6,689 bases of DNA, taken from Bacteroidales bacterium (lineage in GTDB: Bacteria; Bacteroidota; Bacteroidia; Bacteroidales; P3). Shown here in pieces: positions 1-6,270 of the stretch. The notes under the pieces are model-generated. The model was not told the DNA's origin. It saw only the letters and a program-made list of their open reading frames with translations, and did no database searches. Position numbers and translations under genes: made by a program. The stretch's first letter is position 1. The number at the start of each line of letters is the position of its first letter. The stretch covers positions 1 to 6,689 of the forward strand of contig JAFWBF010000187.1 in assembly GCA_017507285.1 (NCBI GenBank). The letters are read 5' to 3'.

Positions 1-124
1 ATGTTCCCTTCTAGGGTCTTCTATTTTATTTATTATTATTGATATATCCATTTTTTCTCAATTAGTTTATAACTAACGAGATTTTATTTATTTTATTCTA
101 TAAAAATTTGAAATGGTGCGTTTG
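1..124. other. AT-rich non-coding flank
   Basis: No credible reading frame is seen here: the ATG at position 1 reaches a stop after 13 codons. The stretch is low-complexity T/A sequence. It has a 12-bp direct repeat (ATTTTATTTATT at 23-34 and 81-92) and a small perfect inverted repeat (TTAGTT at 62-67, AACTAA at 71-76). It borders the 22-bp array on its left side. Whether it is the tail of an intergenic region or part of a larger element cannot be told from this window. Confidence 0.6.
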
Positions 125-252
125 CCCTGAACCTTGGAGGGTTCCCTGAAGAACCTTGGAGGGTTCTCTGAAGAACCTTGGAGGGTTCTCTGAAGAACCT
201 TGGAGGGTTCTCTGAAGAACCTTGGAGGGTTCTCTGAAGAACCTTGGAGGGT
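125..252. repeat. 22-bp tandem repeat array (minisatellite), about 5.5 units
   Basis: Units begin at 131, 153, 175, 197, 219 and 241, an exact 22-bp period. Units 2 to 5 (153-240) are identical. Unit 1 differs by one base (C instead of T at 145). Unit 6 stops after 12 bp (241-252). A fragment CCCTGA at 125-130 looks like a unit end lacking 3 bp. Each unit contains the complementary arms AGAACC and GGTTCT, separated alternately by TTGGAG (6 nt) and CTGA (4 nt), so every arm can pair with either neighbour and the array can fold as a row of hairpins in two registers. Because 22 is not a multiple of 3, a reading frame would shift at each unit, so coding is unlikely. The identity of the units suggests recent expansion by slippage or unequal recombination. 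There are no spacers, so it is not a CRISPR array. Confidence 0.95.
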
Positions 253-321
253 CAAAAAACAGATATAAGAACCAAAGCCGAAGGTGGCTGCCTTATAAGC
301 TGGTTATTAAAGCATTTATAC

Positions 322-359
322 AAAAAAAAGGTAGAACCCCGTTGTGGATTCCACCTTTT
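322..359 (-). terminator. Rho-independent terminator of the GT87-type gene
   Basis: An inverted repeat pairs 326-336 with 349-359, eleven positions with one mismatch (A333 opposite C352), and two further C-G pairs lie inside it. Read on the minus strand, the hairpin lies 12 bp beyond the stop codon of the glycosyltransferase gene and runs into eight T residues (complement of A322-A329). This is the standard form of an intrinsic terminator. It should stop transcription before the 22-bp array. Confidence 0.85.
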
Positions 360-371
360 GTTGTTTCAGTC

Positions 372-1565
372 TCATTTGAAACGCCGCTGCAAAGCATCTG
401 CACTTTTGATATACATCATTAAAAAATCAATCATTATCTTTATCCACACCGCTATACAGGCAACACCTTTGAGGCAATATGGATTGACAATGCTTTCGCG
501 AAAATCCTTTGGGAAAATATCGGTTGGCGATAGCGATGTAAAAATAAATGCTAATGCAAACAATAGGCAGTTTATCCAATTTTTTTGTGCAAACATAAAC
601 CATATTGATACTCCTGCCATTGCTATTATAAAAGTGGGCGACTCTGCTTTATGGTTGAATATAACAATCCAAATAAGCAACGAAGCAAGGATATTTATTC
701 GGAAATAGGTGTTGGAATACTGTTTGATAATCAAAAAAGGCAGCATGAAAACCGAAGCACCTATGGCCACGATTGCAAGTTTATTTCCATCCCATCCAAA
801 CCACGAGTTTAACCACCCCAACACCGAATAGCCGTATGAAGCACTATGGTCGTTGCCAAGCATATTAAGAAAACTAGATAGCAGGTAGCTGTATTGTTCC
901 CACCCAACCACCAACAATGGCACTACAAATAAAATCACGGCCCATAACAGCGAGTATAGCGCAGAGCGAAGCTTGTTTGGGTACAACAAAAATAGTGCAA
1001 AGCCTACTATGCCAAATAGTTTGATGTACGACGAGACCACGATACATAATGTAGCCCAAAGATATTTTTTGTTTTCCAACAGCCCAAAACAAAGTATGGT
1101 CAATCCTGCAATAAGGGCATTGGATTGAGAGTTTTGTATCGATGTAATCATCTCAATGGCACATATCAGTAGTATCATTCCTTTTTTATAGTTGCCTATT
1201 TGTGGCAGATAGTAAACTGATAGCACAAGGACAAGCACATTGAGCAGGTTCCACAAGTTGAGCCCAAGCCAATCGGGCAATGAAGCAAACAAGCCAAAGA
1301 ATGCAGCAAATGTGGGAGTGTATTTAAATAAATCCCAATGTTCATCAAGGTAGAGGGTGTACAAGTCTTTTCCACCTTGCAGATGATTGAAGGAATGCTT
1401 GAAAATGACGTAATTGTTGTAATGGGTTTGTACATACTCCTCACCCTCGTATGTGTAATGTTTAGGGCTACGCAGCAATGATTGGGTGCTTGCTATTACC
1501 GAAAATAGTGTAAACAAAGTAATGATTACCCATGGTTTGGCAATAATTTGTTGTATTTTGTTCAT
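372..1565 (-). CDS. GT87/DUF2029-type integral membrane glycosyltransferase
   Basis: This 397-residue protein is very hydrophobic, with roughly nine to eleven predicted membrane segments (first about 12-27, last about 366-384). It resembles the glycosyltransferase family 87 (DUF2029) GT-C type proteins that are common in Bacteroidota. These proteins are thought to transfer a sugar from a polyprenyl-phosphate donor to an envelope glycan or lipid. Visible family-like segments are GGKDLY (64-69) followed by DLFKYTPTFAAFFGLFASLP (78-97), the polar QNSQSNA segment (144-150), SSYIKLFG (178-185) and NHKAESPTF (304-312). Acidic residues in the first large extracytoplasmic loop (E40, E42, E43, D67) are candidates for the catalytic base, but I cannot assign one. 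The ATG at 1565 is the natural start, and the gene ends at a TGA just before a strong terminator. The upstream neighbour on the same strand is the zinc peptidase, but a hairpin lies between them, so an independent transcript is likely. Donor and acceptor are unknown. Confidence 0.82.
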   Translation of the reverse strand: MNKIQQIIAKPWVIITLFTLFSVIASTQSLLRSPKHYTYEGEEYVQTHYNNYVIFKHSFNHLQGGKDLYTLYLDEHWDLFKYTPTFAAFFGLFASLPDWLGLNLWNLLNVLVLVLSVYYLPQIGNYKKGMILLICAIEMITSIQNSQSNALIAGLTILCFGLLENKKYLWATLCIVVSSYIKLFGIVGFALFLLYPNKLRSALYSLLWAVILFVVPLLVVGWEQYSYLLSSFLNMLGNDHSASYGYSVLGWLNSWFGWDGNKLAIVAIGASVFMLPFLIIKQYSNTYFRINILASLLIWIVIFNHKAESPTFIIAMAGVSIWFMFAQKNWINCLLFALAFIFTSLSPTDIFPKDFRESIVNPYCLKGVACIAVWIKIMIDFLMMYIKSADALQRRFK

Positions 1566-1607
1566 GTATATATTAATATGTTGTTGTTCAAAGATGTTTC
1601 GACACTA

Positions 1608-1660
1608 TAAAACAAAAAGTCCCAAAAATATCATTATATTTGAGGGAACTTATTGTTTTA
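1608..1660 (-). terminator. Long imperfect hairpin, probable terminator of the zinc peptidase gene
   Basis: The outer stem pairs 1608-1615 (TAAAACAA) with 1653-1660 (TTGTTTTA). After one mismatch it continues as 1617-1619 with 1649-1651 and, across a bulged A1648, as 1620-1623 (TCCC) with 1644-1647 (GGGA). An inner stem pairs AAATAT (1626-1631) with ATATTT (1636-1641). That gives about 21 pairs over 53 nt. On the minus strand, the AAGTTCCC/GGGACTT core is followed by a U-rich TTTTGTTTT run, so it can act as an intrinsic terminator about 21 bp past the zinc peptidase stop. It also sits 43 bp upstream of the glycosyltransferase start, where that gene's promoter would be expected. Confidence 0.65.
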
Positions 1661-1680
1661 CACTATTATAATTATATCAA

Positions 1681-2358
1681 TTAATCTCTTCTACCCAAAT
1701 ATATAAATATGTAGTAAACAAGAGTGGCCAGCGATGTTAGGGCAGCAATGAAATAAGTGTAAGCAGCCCAACGCAAAGCATCTTCGGCATATTTTTGTGT
1801 TGTTGGGGTTGTAACATTATGAGTGTTTAACCAAACCAACGCACGCTTTGAGGCATTGACTTCGACCGGCAGAGTGATGATGCTGAAAAGAGTGGTCATT
1901 GCAAACAAGCATATTCCAATAAGCAGCAGGTTGGGGAAAGTATTGACAAGGAGAATTCCTGCCAATAATACCCACTGAACCCAATGAGAGGCAAAACTTA
2001 CGATAGGCACTAACGATGAACGCATTTGCAACCATGAATAAGCTGTGCTATGCTGTACGGCATGGCCTGTTTCGTGAGCAGCAACGGCAGCCGCAGCTAT
2101 ACTATTGCCGTAATAAACGTCTTCGCTAAGGTTGATTGTTTTGTTGGTAGGGTTGTAGTGGTCTGTAAGAGTTCCTTTGACCGATACTACTTGAACATCG
2201 TATATATCATTGTCATGAAGCATTTTTTCGGCTATATCTTTGCCTGTCATACCATAATTCATCGGTATTTTGGAATATTTCTTGAATTTCGATTCCAATC
2301 GATTGCTAATTAGATAACTCAGTAGAGCAAAAGCTCCAAATAAAATCCAAATACTCAT
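1681..2358 (-). CDS. YugP-like membrane zinc metallopeptidase (Zn_peptidase_2 family)
   Basis: The 225-residue product matches the neutral zinc metallopeptidase family typified by Bacillus YugP in both length and layout. A membrane segment lies at about 2-18. It is followed by a soluble part with the family-like run DHYNPTNKTINLSEDVYYG (66-84) and the HEXXH zinc site HETGH at 95-99 (H95 and H99 as ligands, E96 as the general base). Further membrane segments lie at about 118-140, 143-163 and 199-220. The LPVEVNASKRAL segment (163-174) is also characteristic; E166 is a candidate third zinc ligand, by inference. The substrate is unknown; a role in membrane protein turnover is plausible for the family but is not shown here. 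The ATG at 2358 gives a start with the hydrophobic helix intact. It is divergent from secA across a 596-bp region full of repeats. No close upstream promoter was found; the best box lies 383 bp away. Confidence 0.88.
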   Translation of the reverse strand: MSIWILFGAFALLSYLISNRLESKFKKYSKIPMNYGMTGKDIAEKMLHDNDIYDVQVVSVKGTLTDHYNPTNKTINLSEDVYYGNSIAAAAVAAHETGHAVQHSTAYSWLQMRSSLVPIVSFASHWVQWVLLAGILLVNTFPNLLLIGICLFAMTTLFSIITLPVEVNASKRALVWLNTHNVTTPTTQKYAEDALRWAAYTYFIAALTSLATLVYYIFIYLGRRD

Positions 2359-2487
2359 TACTTTATCTTATTTTGTTTTACGTTGTTTAATGCACTTGTG
2401 GGAAAATAACGAATCTGAAATAGAAAAATTGTCTATTTGTTGCATATTATTTCCCTTCTTCAGATTTACTGTTTGTTTTTGAGGTGT

Positions 2488-2533
2488 ATTTAATTCAAAT
2501 GATAAGTTCGATAATATCACGGATGAATTAAAT
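2488..2533. repeat. Inverted repeat 1 (perfect 10-bp arms)
   Basis: ATTTAATTCA at 2488-2497 is exactly complementary to TGAATTAAAT at 2524-2533. Inside the 26-nt loop a second, shorter stem is possible (TGATA at 2500-2504 with TATCA at 2515-2519). It directly abuts inverted repeat 2. There is no T-tract on either side, so it does not look like an intrinsic terminator. Confidence 0.8.
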
Positions 2534-2571
2534 TTATACCCTATTGTCAATACTTTCACAGTAGGGTATAA
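2534..2571. repeat. Inverted repeat 2 (perfect 10-bp arms)
   Basis: TTATACCCTA at 2534-2543 is exactly complementary to TAGGGTATAA at 2562-2571, with an 18-nt loop. It begins at the base after inverted repeat 1 ends. It is itself flanked by ATCACG (2516-2521) and CGTGAT (2576-2581), which could pair as an alternative outer stem. The decamer TATTGTCAAT at 2542-2551, which starts in the left arm and runs into the loop, recurs at 2586-2595, inside inverted repeat 3. Confidence 0.85.
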
Positions 2572-2581
2572 CAATCGTGAT

Positions 2582-2611
2582 GATATATTGTCAATTTTCA
2601 GACAATATATC
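2582..2611. repeat. Inverted repeat 3 (perfect 11-bp arms)
   Basis: GATATATTGTC at 2582-2592 is exactly complementary to GACAATATATC at 2601-2611, with an 8-nt loop (AATTTTCA). This 30-bp dyad is the cleanest in the window. It could be a dimeric operator, a cruciform-forming site or an RNA hairpin. It lacks a following T-tract on both strands. Confidence 0.9.
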
Positions 2612-2626
2612 CCTTCAAAATTTCCT

Positions 2627-2692
2627 CGTGATCTGGATTCAACTACTACGTGATGTAGATAAATCTACCTCGTGATGTAAATTTTAGTTCCT
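2627..2692. repeat. Three degenerate direct repeats, 22-bp period, CGTGAT core
   Basis: CGTGAT occurs at 2627-2632, 2649-2654 and 2671-2676, exactly 22 bp apart. The unit remainders are also similar: T at unit position 8, AT at 11-12 and T at 18 are common to all three, and units 2 and 3 share GTA after the core. The bases before each core are also alike (TTTCCT, CTACTA, CTACCT). Two short dyads run through them: CTAC (2643-2646) with GTAG (2655-2658), and GTAGAT (2655-2660) with ATCTAC (2663-2668). Two helical turns per unit would place the cores on the same DNA face, as in iteron or regulator-binding arrays. Their function is unknown. Confidence 0.75.
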
Positions 2693-2740
2693 TGTTTGCT
2701 ACATTGTTTTTTTGATTTGTATATCCTGGCATTTATCATG

Positions 2741-2748
2741 CAAAGCTA
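2741..2748 (-). promoter_or_regulatory. Possible minus-strand promoter -7 box (TAGCTTTG)
   Basis: CAAAGCTA on the plus strand reads TAGCTTTG on the minus strand, an exact match to the Bacteroides TAnnTTTG box. No good TTTG-type -33 element is found at the expected distance (only TTTA-like sequence near 2767-2770). If used, transcription would begin near 2735 and run through the direct and inverted repeats, giving the zinc peptidase mRNA a leader of about 375 nt or making a separate small RNA. Eight-base matches also arise by chance in DNA this AT-rich. Confidence 0.3.
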
Positions 2749-2843
2749 ACTATTGAAGAATTTCTTTAAACGATAGATTTCAACTGTTTTAACTATATAT
2801 TTTCGAATGTAAAATCTGCAAAAACATTATGACAAAATAAATA

Positions 2844-2875
2844 TTTCCGATTACGAAATAAATTTTGTATCTTTG
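2844..2875 (+). promoter_or_regulatory. Bacteroides-type promoter for secA
   Basis: TATCTTTG at 2868-2875 is an exact TAnnTTTG -7 box. Twenty bases upstream lies TTTC (2844-2847), one mismatch from the TTTG -33 element. Spacing and orientation suit secA. Transcription would start near 2880-2882, giving a 5' leader of about 73 nt that is A/T-rich and has no Shine-Dalgarno motif, as is usual in this phylum. Confidence 0.65.
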
Positions 2876-2954
2876 TACGTTTTTATATGCAAAGTTTATT
2901 GCATTAAATGTAGATATAAGTAACATTAAATTAATAAGATAATAAAATAGATAG

Positions 2955-5900
2955 ATGGCTAATTTTTTGTCGAAAATATTTGGGAATAAGTCGCAACGCG
3001 ACTTAAAAGAGGTAATGCCTTTCGTTAACGAGGCAAAAGTTGTGTACGAGACAATAAAAACCTTGTCAAACGATGACCTTAGAGCTAAAACAATAGAATT
3101 TAGAGCAGAGATACGCAGTGCTATAGAAAAAGAAGAAACCGAATTGCAAGAATTGCGTGCTCGTATAGAGAATGAATACGATATGCCTGTAGAGGAAAAA
3201 GAAAATATCTATAAGCGTATCGAAGTATTAGAAAAAACATCATACGAAAAAACACAGACAGTACTTAACAAGATATTGCCGGAAGCGTTTGCAGTGGTGA
3301 AAGAAACGGCACGCCGTTTTGCCGAAAACGAAGAAGTAGAGGTAACGGCCAATGACCACGACCGCAATCTTTCGGCTGTACGAGACAGCGTTACCATACG
3401 TGGCGATAAAGCCTATTACAAAAACACTTGGTCGGCAGGTGGCAACGCCATTAAATGGGATATGGTGCATTATGATGTGCAGCTTATAGGTGGTATAGTG
3501 TTGCACAATGGCAAGATTGCCGAAATGGCTACCGGTGAAGGTAAAACCCTTGTGGCTACATTGCCTGTATACCTCAACGCTTTGCCGGGAAAGGGAGTTC
3601 ATGTGGTTACAGTGAATGATTATTTGGCAAAACGTGACTCCGAATGGATGGGAATGCTGTTTGAATTTCATGGATTGAAAGTGGATTGTATAGATAAATA
3701 CGAACCGCACTCGGAAGGACGTAAAAATGCTTATTTGGCTGATATTACCTACGGTACCAATAACGAATTTGGTTTCGACTATTTGCGTGATAATATGTCG
3801 CGCAATCCTGATGAGTTAGTTCAACGTCCTCATAACTTTGCTATTGTCGATGAGGTAGATAGTGTGCTTATCGACGATGCTCGTACTCCTCTTATCATTT
3901 CCGGTCCTACTCCAAAAGGCGATGTGCAAGAGTTTGACCGTTTTAAACCTATAATAGAAAAGATATACAATGCTCAACGCATGTTGGTAACTCAGATATT
4001 GGCCGATGCAAAACGTCTTCTTACTTCCGGTAAACCCGAAGATGAGAAAAAAGGTGGCGAATTGTTGTTGAGAGCTCATCGGGGATTGCCTAAAAACAAA
4101 GCCTTGATTAAGTTTTTGAGCGAGCAAGGTATGAAGGCAATATTGATGAAGACAGAAAACTTCTACATGCAAGAGCAAAACAAGAATATGTATATCATCG
4201 ACGACGAACTTTATTTTGTTATTGATGAAAAACAACATACTATTGATTTGACCGACAAGGGTATCAACTTCCTAAGTTCGCTTGGCGAAAATCCGAAGTT
4301 CTATCAATTGCCCGATGTCGGTTCTCAGATTGCCGAGTTGGAAAAAGAAAATCTTTCGCAAGAAGAAAAGTTGCAACGTAAAGATGAGATATTGAAAGAT
4401 TTTTCGATACAATCGGACCGAGTACACACTGTAAACCAATTATTGAAAGCTTATACTTTGTTTGAAAAAGACGTTGAATACGTTGTTATGGACAACAAAG
4501 TGAAGATTGTAGACGAACAAACCGGTCGTATAATGGAAGGTCGTCGTTATTCTGACGGACTTCACCAAGCTATCGAAGCCAAAGAAGCCGTAAAAGTTGA
4601 GGCGGCTACTCAAACATACGCCACTATTACTTTGCAAAACTACTTCCGTATGTACAAAAAGTTGGCCGGCATGACAGGTACTGCCGAAACCGAAGCCGGC
4701 GAATTTTGGAATATATATAAATTGGATGTTGTGGTTATTCCTACCAATCGTCCTGTTGTACGTAAAGATTTGGAGGATATGGTGTACAAAACCAAACGTG
4801 AAAAATATCAAGCTGTTATCAACGAGATAGAACGCTTGCGAAACGAAGGTCGTCCGGTATTGGTAGGTACCACATCGGTTGAGGTTTCGGAGTTGTTAAG
4901 CAAAATGCTTACAATGCGAAAGATAAAGCATAATGTACTTAATGCCAAATTGCATAAAAAAGAAGCCGACATTGTGGCCGAAGCCGGATATGCAGGAACT
5001 GTTACTATTGCTACCAATATGGCTGGTCGTGGTACCGACATCAAGTTGAAAGATGGAGTGAAGGATGCCGGTGGTTTGGCTATCATAGGTACCGAGCGTC
5101 ACGAGTCGCGTCGTGTAGACCGCCAGTTGCGTGGTCGTGCAGGACGTCAGGGAGACCCGGGTAGTTCTTTATTCTTTATATCGCTCGAAGATAACCTTAT
5201 GCGTTTGTTTGGTTCAGAACGTATTGCCAATGTGATGGACCGTATGGGATTGCAAGAAGGAGAAGTGATACAGCACTCTATGATTACAAAATCTATCGAG
5301 CGTGCTCAAAAGAAAGTGGAAGAAAACAACTTTGGTATTCGTAAACGTTTGCTGGAATACGACGACGTGATGAACAACCAACGTACCGTTATCTACAACA
5401 AGCGTCGCAATGCTTTGTATGGCGACCGCCTATCGATAGATATTTCCAATATGTTTTATGACACTTGCGAAGGTATATACGAACAAGCATACGCCGATAG
5501 AGATTACGAAAGTTTCAAAATGGAGATGTTGCGTGTGTTTGGAATGGAAATGCCATTTACCGAAAAAGAATTGTTCGATGGTCGCAAAAACGGAATAGTG
5601 GATAAGATATACGAAATAGTGTATAATTCCTACAAGGATCGTATGGCACGTTTGGCCGAAATGGCGTTCCCATTTATCAAGAATGTGTACGAAAACACTC
5701 GTTACGAAAATGTGGCATTCCCCATTACCGATGGCAAAAAGACCATAAACATCGTTGCTCCCGTAAAGAAATCATACGAAAACAAAGGTCGAGAGATAGG
5801 ACTTTCTATCGAAAAAAATATCACCCTTGCCATCATTGATAACGAATGGAAAGAACATTTGCGTGAATTGGACGACCTTAAACAGTCGGTACAAAATGCT

Positions 5901-6245
5901 ACTTACGAACAAAAAGACCCGCTGTTGATTTACAAATTCGAGTCGTTCAACTTGTTTGAAAAGATGCTTTTGACCATCAATCGCGAAATATCGTCGTTCT
6001 TGAGCCGTGCTTCGTTGCCGGTAAACCAAGACGAGAATGTGCGTGAAGCCAAAATGCCTACCAGCGACAATCGCAATCTTAAAACTTCGCGTGAAGAAAG
6101 AGTGTCGGCACAACGTACCGGAGAACGCGAAAAGCCACAACCCATACATGTAGAAAAGAAAGTGGGACGAAATGACCCATGCCCTTGCGGAAGTGGTAAG
6201 AAATACAAAAACTGTCATGGAAAATTAGATAATCAATCAGAATAA
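2955..6245 (+). CDS. secA: Protein translocase subunit SecA (ATPase motor)
   Basis: SecA binds unfolded preproteins and drives them through the SecYEG channel by ATP hydrolysis, cycling between cytoplasm and inner membrane. The 1,096-residue frame is complete. Visible motifs in order are Walker A GEGKT (194-198, with K197), NDYLAKRD (221-228), YGTNNEFGFDYLRDN (266-280), the DEVD Walker B box (299-302), ISGP (315-318), EGRRYSDGLHQAIEAKE (528-544), GMTGTAETE (572-580), NMAGRGTDI (688-696), the arginine-rich QLRGRAGRQGDPGSS (724-738) and EYDDVMNNQR (801-810). The C-terminus carries the zinc-binding SecB/phospholipid tail with C1076, C1078, C1087 and H1088. It is about 195 residues longer than E. 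coli SecA. The additions appear to lie at about 56-100, which is charged and helical, and around 335-500 in the crosslinking-domain region; both are typical of Bacteroidota SecA. The ATG at 2955 starts the usual amphipathic N-terminal helix. A good promoter lies upstream and the dipeptidase gene follows at 25 bp. Confidence 0.98.
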   Translation: MANFLSKIFGNKSQRDLKEVMPFVNEAKVVYETIKTLSNDDLRAKTIEFRAEIRSAIEKEETELQELRARIENEYDMPVEEKENIYKRIEVLEKTSYEKTQTVLNKILPEAFAVVKETARRFAENEEVEVTANDHDRNLSAVRDSVTIRGDKAYYKNTWSAGGNAIKWDMVHYDVQLIGGIVLHNGKIAEMATGEGKTLVATLPVYLNALPGKGVHVVTVNDYLAKRDSEWMGMLFEFHGLKVDCIDKYEPHSEGRKNAYLADITYGTNNEFGFDYLRDNMSRNPDELVQRPHNFAIVDEVDSVLIDDARTPLIISGPTPKGDVQEFDRFKPIIEKIYNAQRMLVTQILADAKRLLTSGKPEDEKKGGELLLRAHRGLPKNKALIKFLSEQGMKAILMKTENFYMQEQNKNMYIIDDELYFVIDEKQHTIDLTDKGINFLSSLGENPKFYQLPDVGSQIAELEKENLSQEEKLQRKDEILKDFSIQSDRVHTVNQLLKAYTLFEKDVEYVVMDNKVKIVDEQTGRIMEGRRYSDGLHQAIEAKEAVKVEAATQTYATITLQNYFRMYKKLAGMTGTAETEAGEFWNIYKLDVVVIPTNRPVVRKDLEDMVYKTKREKYQAVINEIERLRNEGRPVLVGTTSVEVSELLSKMLTMRKIKHNVLNAKLHKKEADIVAEAGYAGTVTIATNMAGRGTDIKLKDGVKDAGGLAIIGTERHESRRVDRQLRGRAGRQGDPGSSLFFISLEDNLMRLFGSERIANVMDRMGLQEGEVIQHSMITKSIERAQKKVEENNFGIRKRLLEYDDVMNNQRTVIYNKRRNALYGDRLSIDISNMFYDTCEGIYEQAYADRDYESFKMEMLRVFGMEMPFTEKELFDGRKNGIVDKIYEIVYNSYKDRMARLAEMAFPFIKNVYENTRYENVAFPITDGKKTINIVAPVKKSYENKGREIGLSIEKNITLAIIDNEWKEHLRELDDLKQSVQNATYEQKDPLLIYKFESFNLFEKMLLTINREISSFLSRASLPVNQDENVREAKMPTSDNRNLKTSREERVSAQRTGEREKPQPIHVEKKVGRNDPCPCGSGKKYKNCHGKLDNQSE

Positions 6246-6270
6246 TAATTATTTAAACAAAGATTATATC

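Larger units (their letters stand above)
2359..2954. other. Divergent intergenic region with clustered repeats
   Basis: This 596-bp gap separates the minus-strand zinc peptidase from plus-strand secA. I find no convincing gene in it. From left to right it holds a plain stretch (2359-2487), three back-to-back perfect inverted repeats (2488-2611), three direct repeats phased at 22 bp (2627-2692), a possible minus-strand promoter box (2741-2748), an AT-rich stretch with nothing recognisable (2760-2840), and the secA promoter and leader (2844-2954). The hexamer CGTGAT occurs at 2576, 2627, 2649 and 2671, and its complement ATCACG at 2516. The region is much larger than needed for two promoters. 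Confidence 0.75.

Noticed and set aside
125..252. Short regular repeats considered as a CRISPR array.
   Set aside because: The units are directly adjacent with no unique spacers, the period is only 22 bp, and no cas genes are nearby.
440..448. TTATCCACA, a perfect match to the DnaA-box consensus.
   Set aside because: It is a single copy inside the glycosyltransferase coding sequence with no companion boxes or AT-rich unwinding element, so it is a chance match rather than an origin.
335..500. The extra residues (about 335-500) in SecA as a possible novel domain fusion.
   Set aside because: An enlarged crosslinking-domain region and ~1,100-residue length are normal for SecA in Bacteroidota, so this is a lineage trait rather than a new fusion. 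Positions given are residues of the protein.
244..708. A 154-codon plus-strand frame starting in the 22-bp array, and a 66-codon one at 222-422.
   Set aside because: Both begin inside non-coding repeats. The longer runs antisense through the terminator and the 3' end of the well-supported glycosyltransferase gene. Their products resemble no family I recognise.
1623..1630. TATTTTTG on the minus strand as a promoter box for the glycosyltransferase gene.
   Set aside because: It matches TAnnTTTG but has no -33 element and lies within the terminator hairpin. It is kept only as a remark in the hairpin finding.
2368..2574. A 68-codon minus-strand frame ending 9 bp before the zinc peptidase start, with an internal 25-codon version from 2445.
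   Set aside because: Its upstream half is made of the inverted-repeat DNA and the product has no recognisable domain. A leader peptide cannot be excluded, but nothing in the sequence supports it.
3240..6218. Several minus-strand frames of 60-156 codons opposite secA (for example 3240-3710, 3816-4238, 5772-6218).
   Set aside because: They are antisense shadows of a complete, motif-rich SecA frame, with products rich in H, F, S and C and no domain resemblance.
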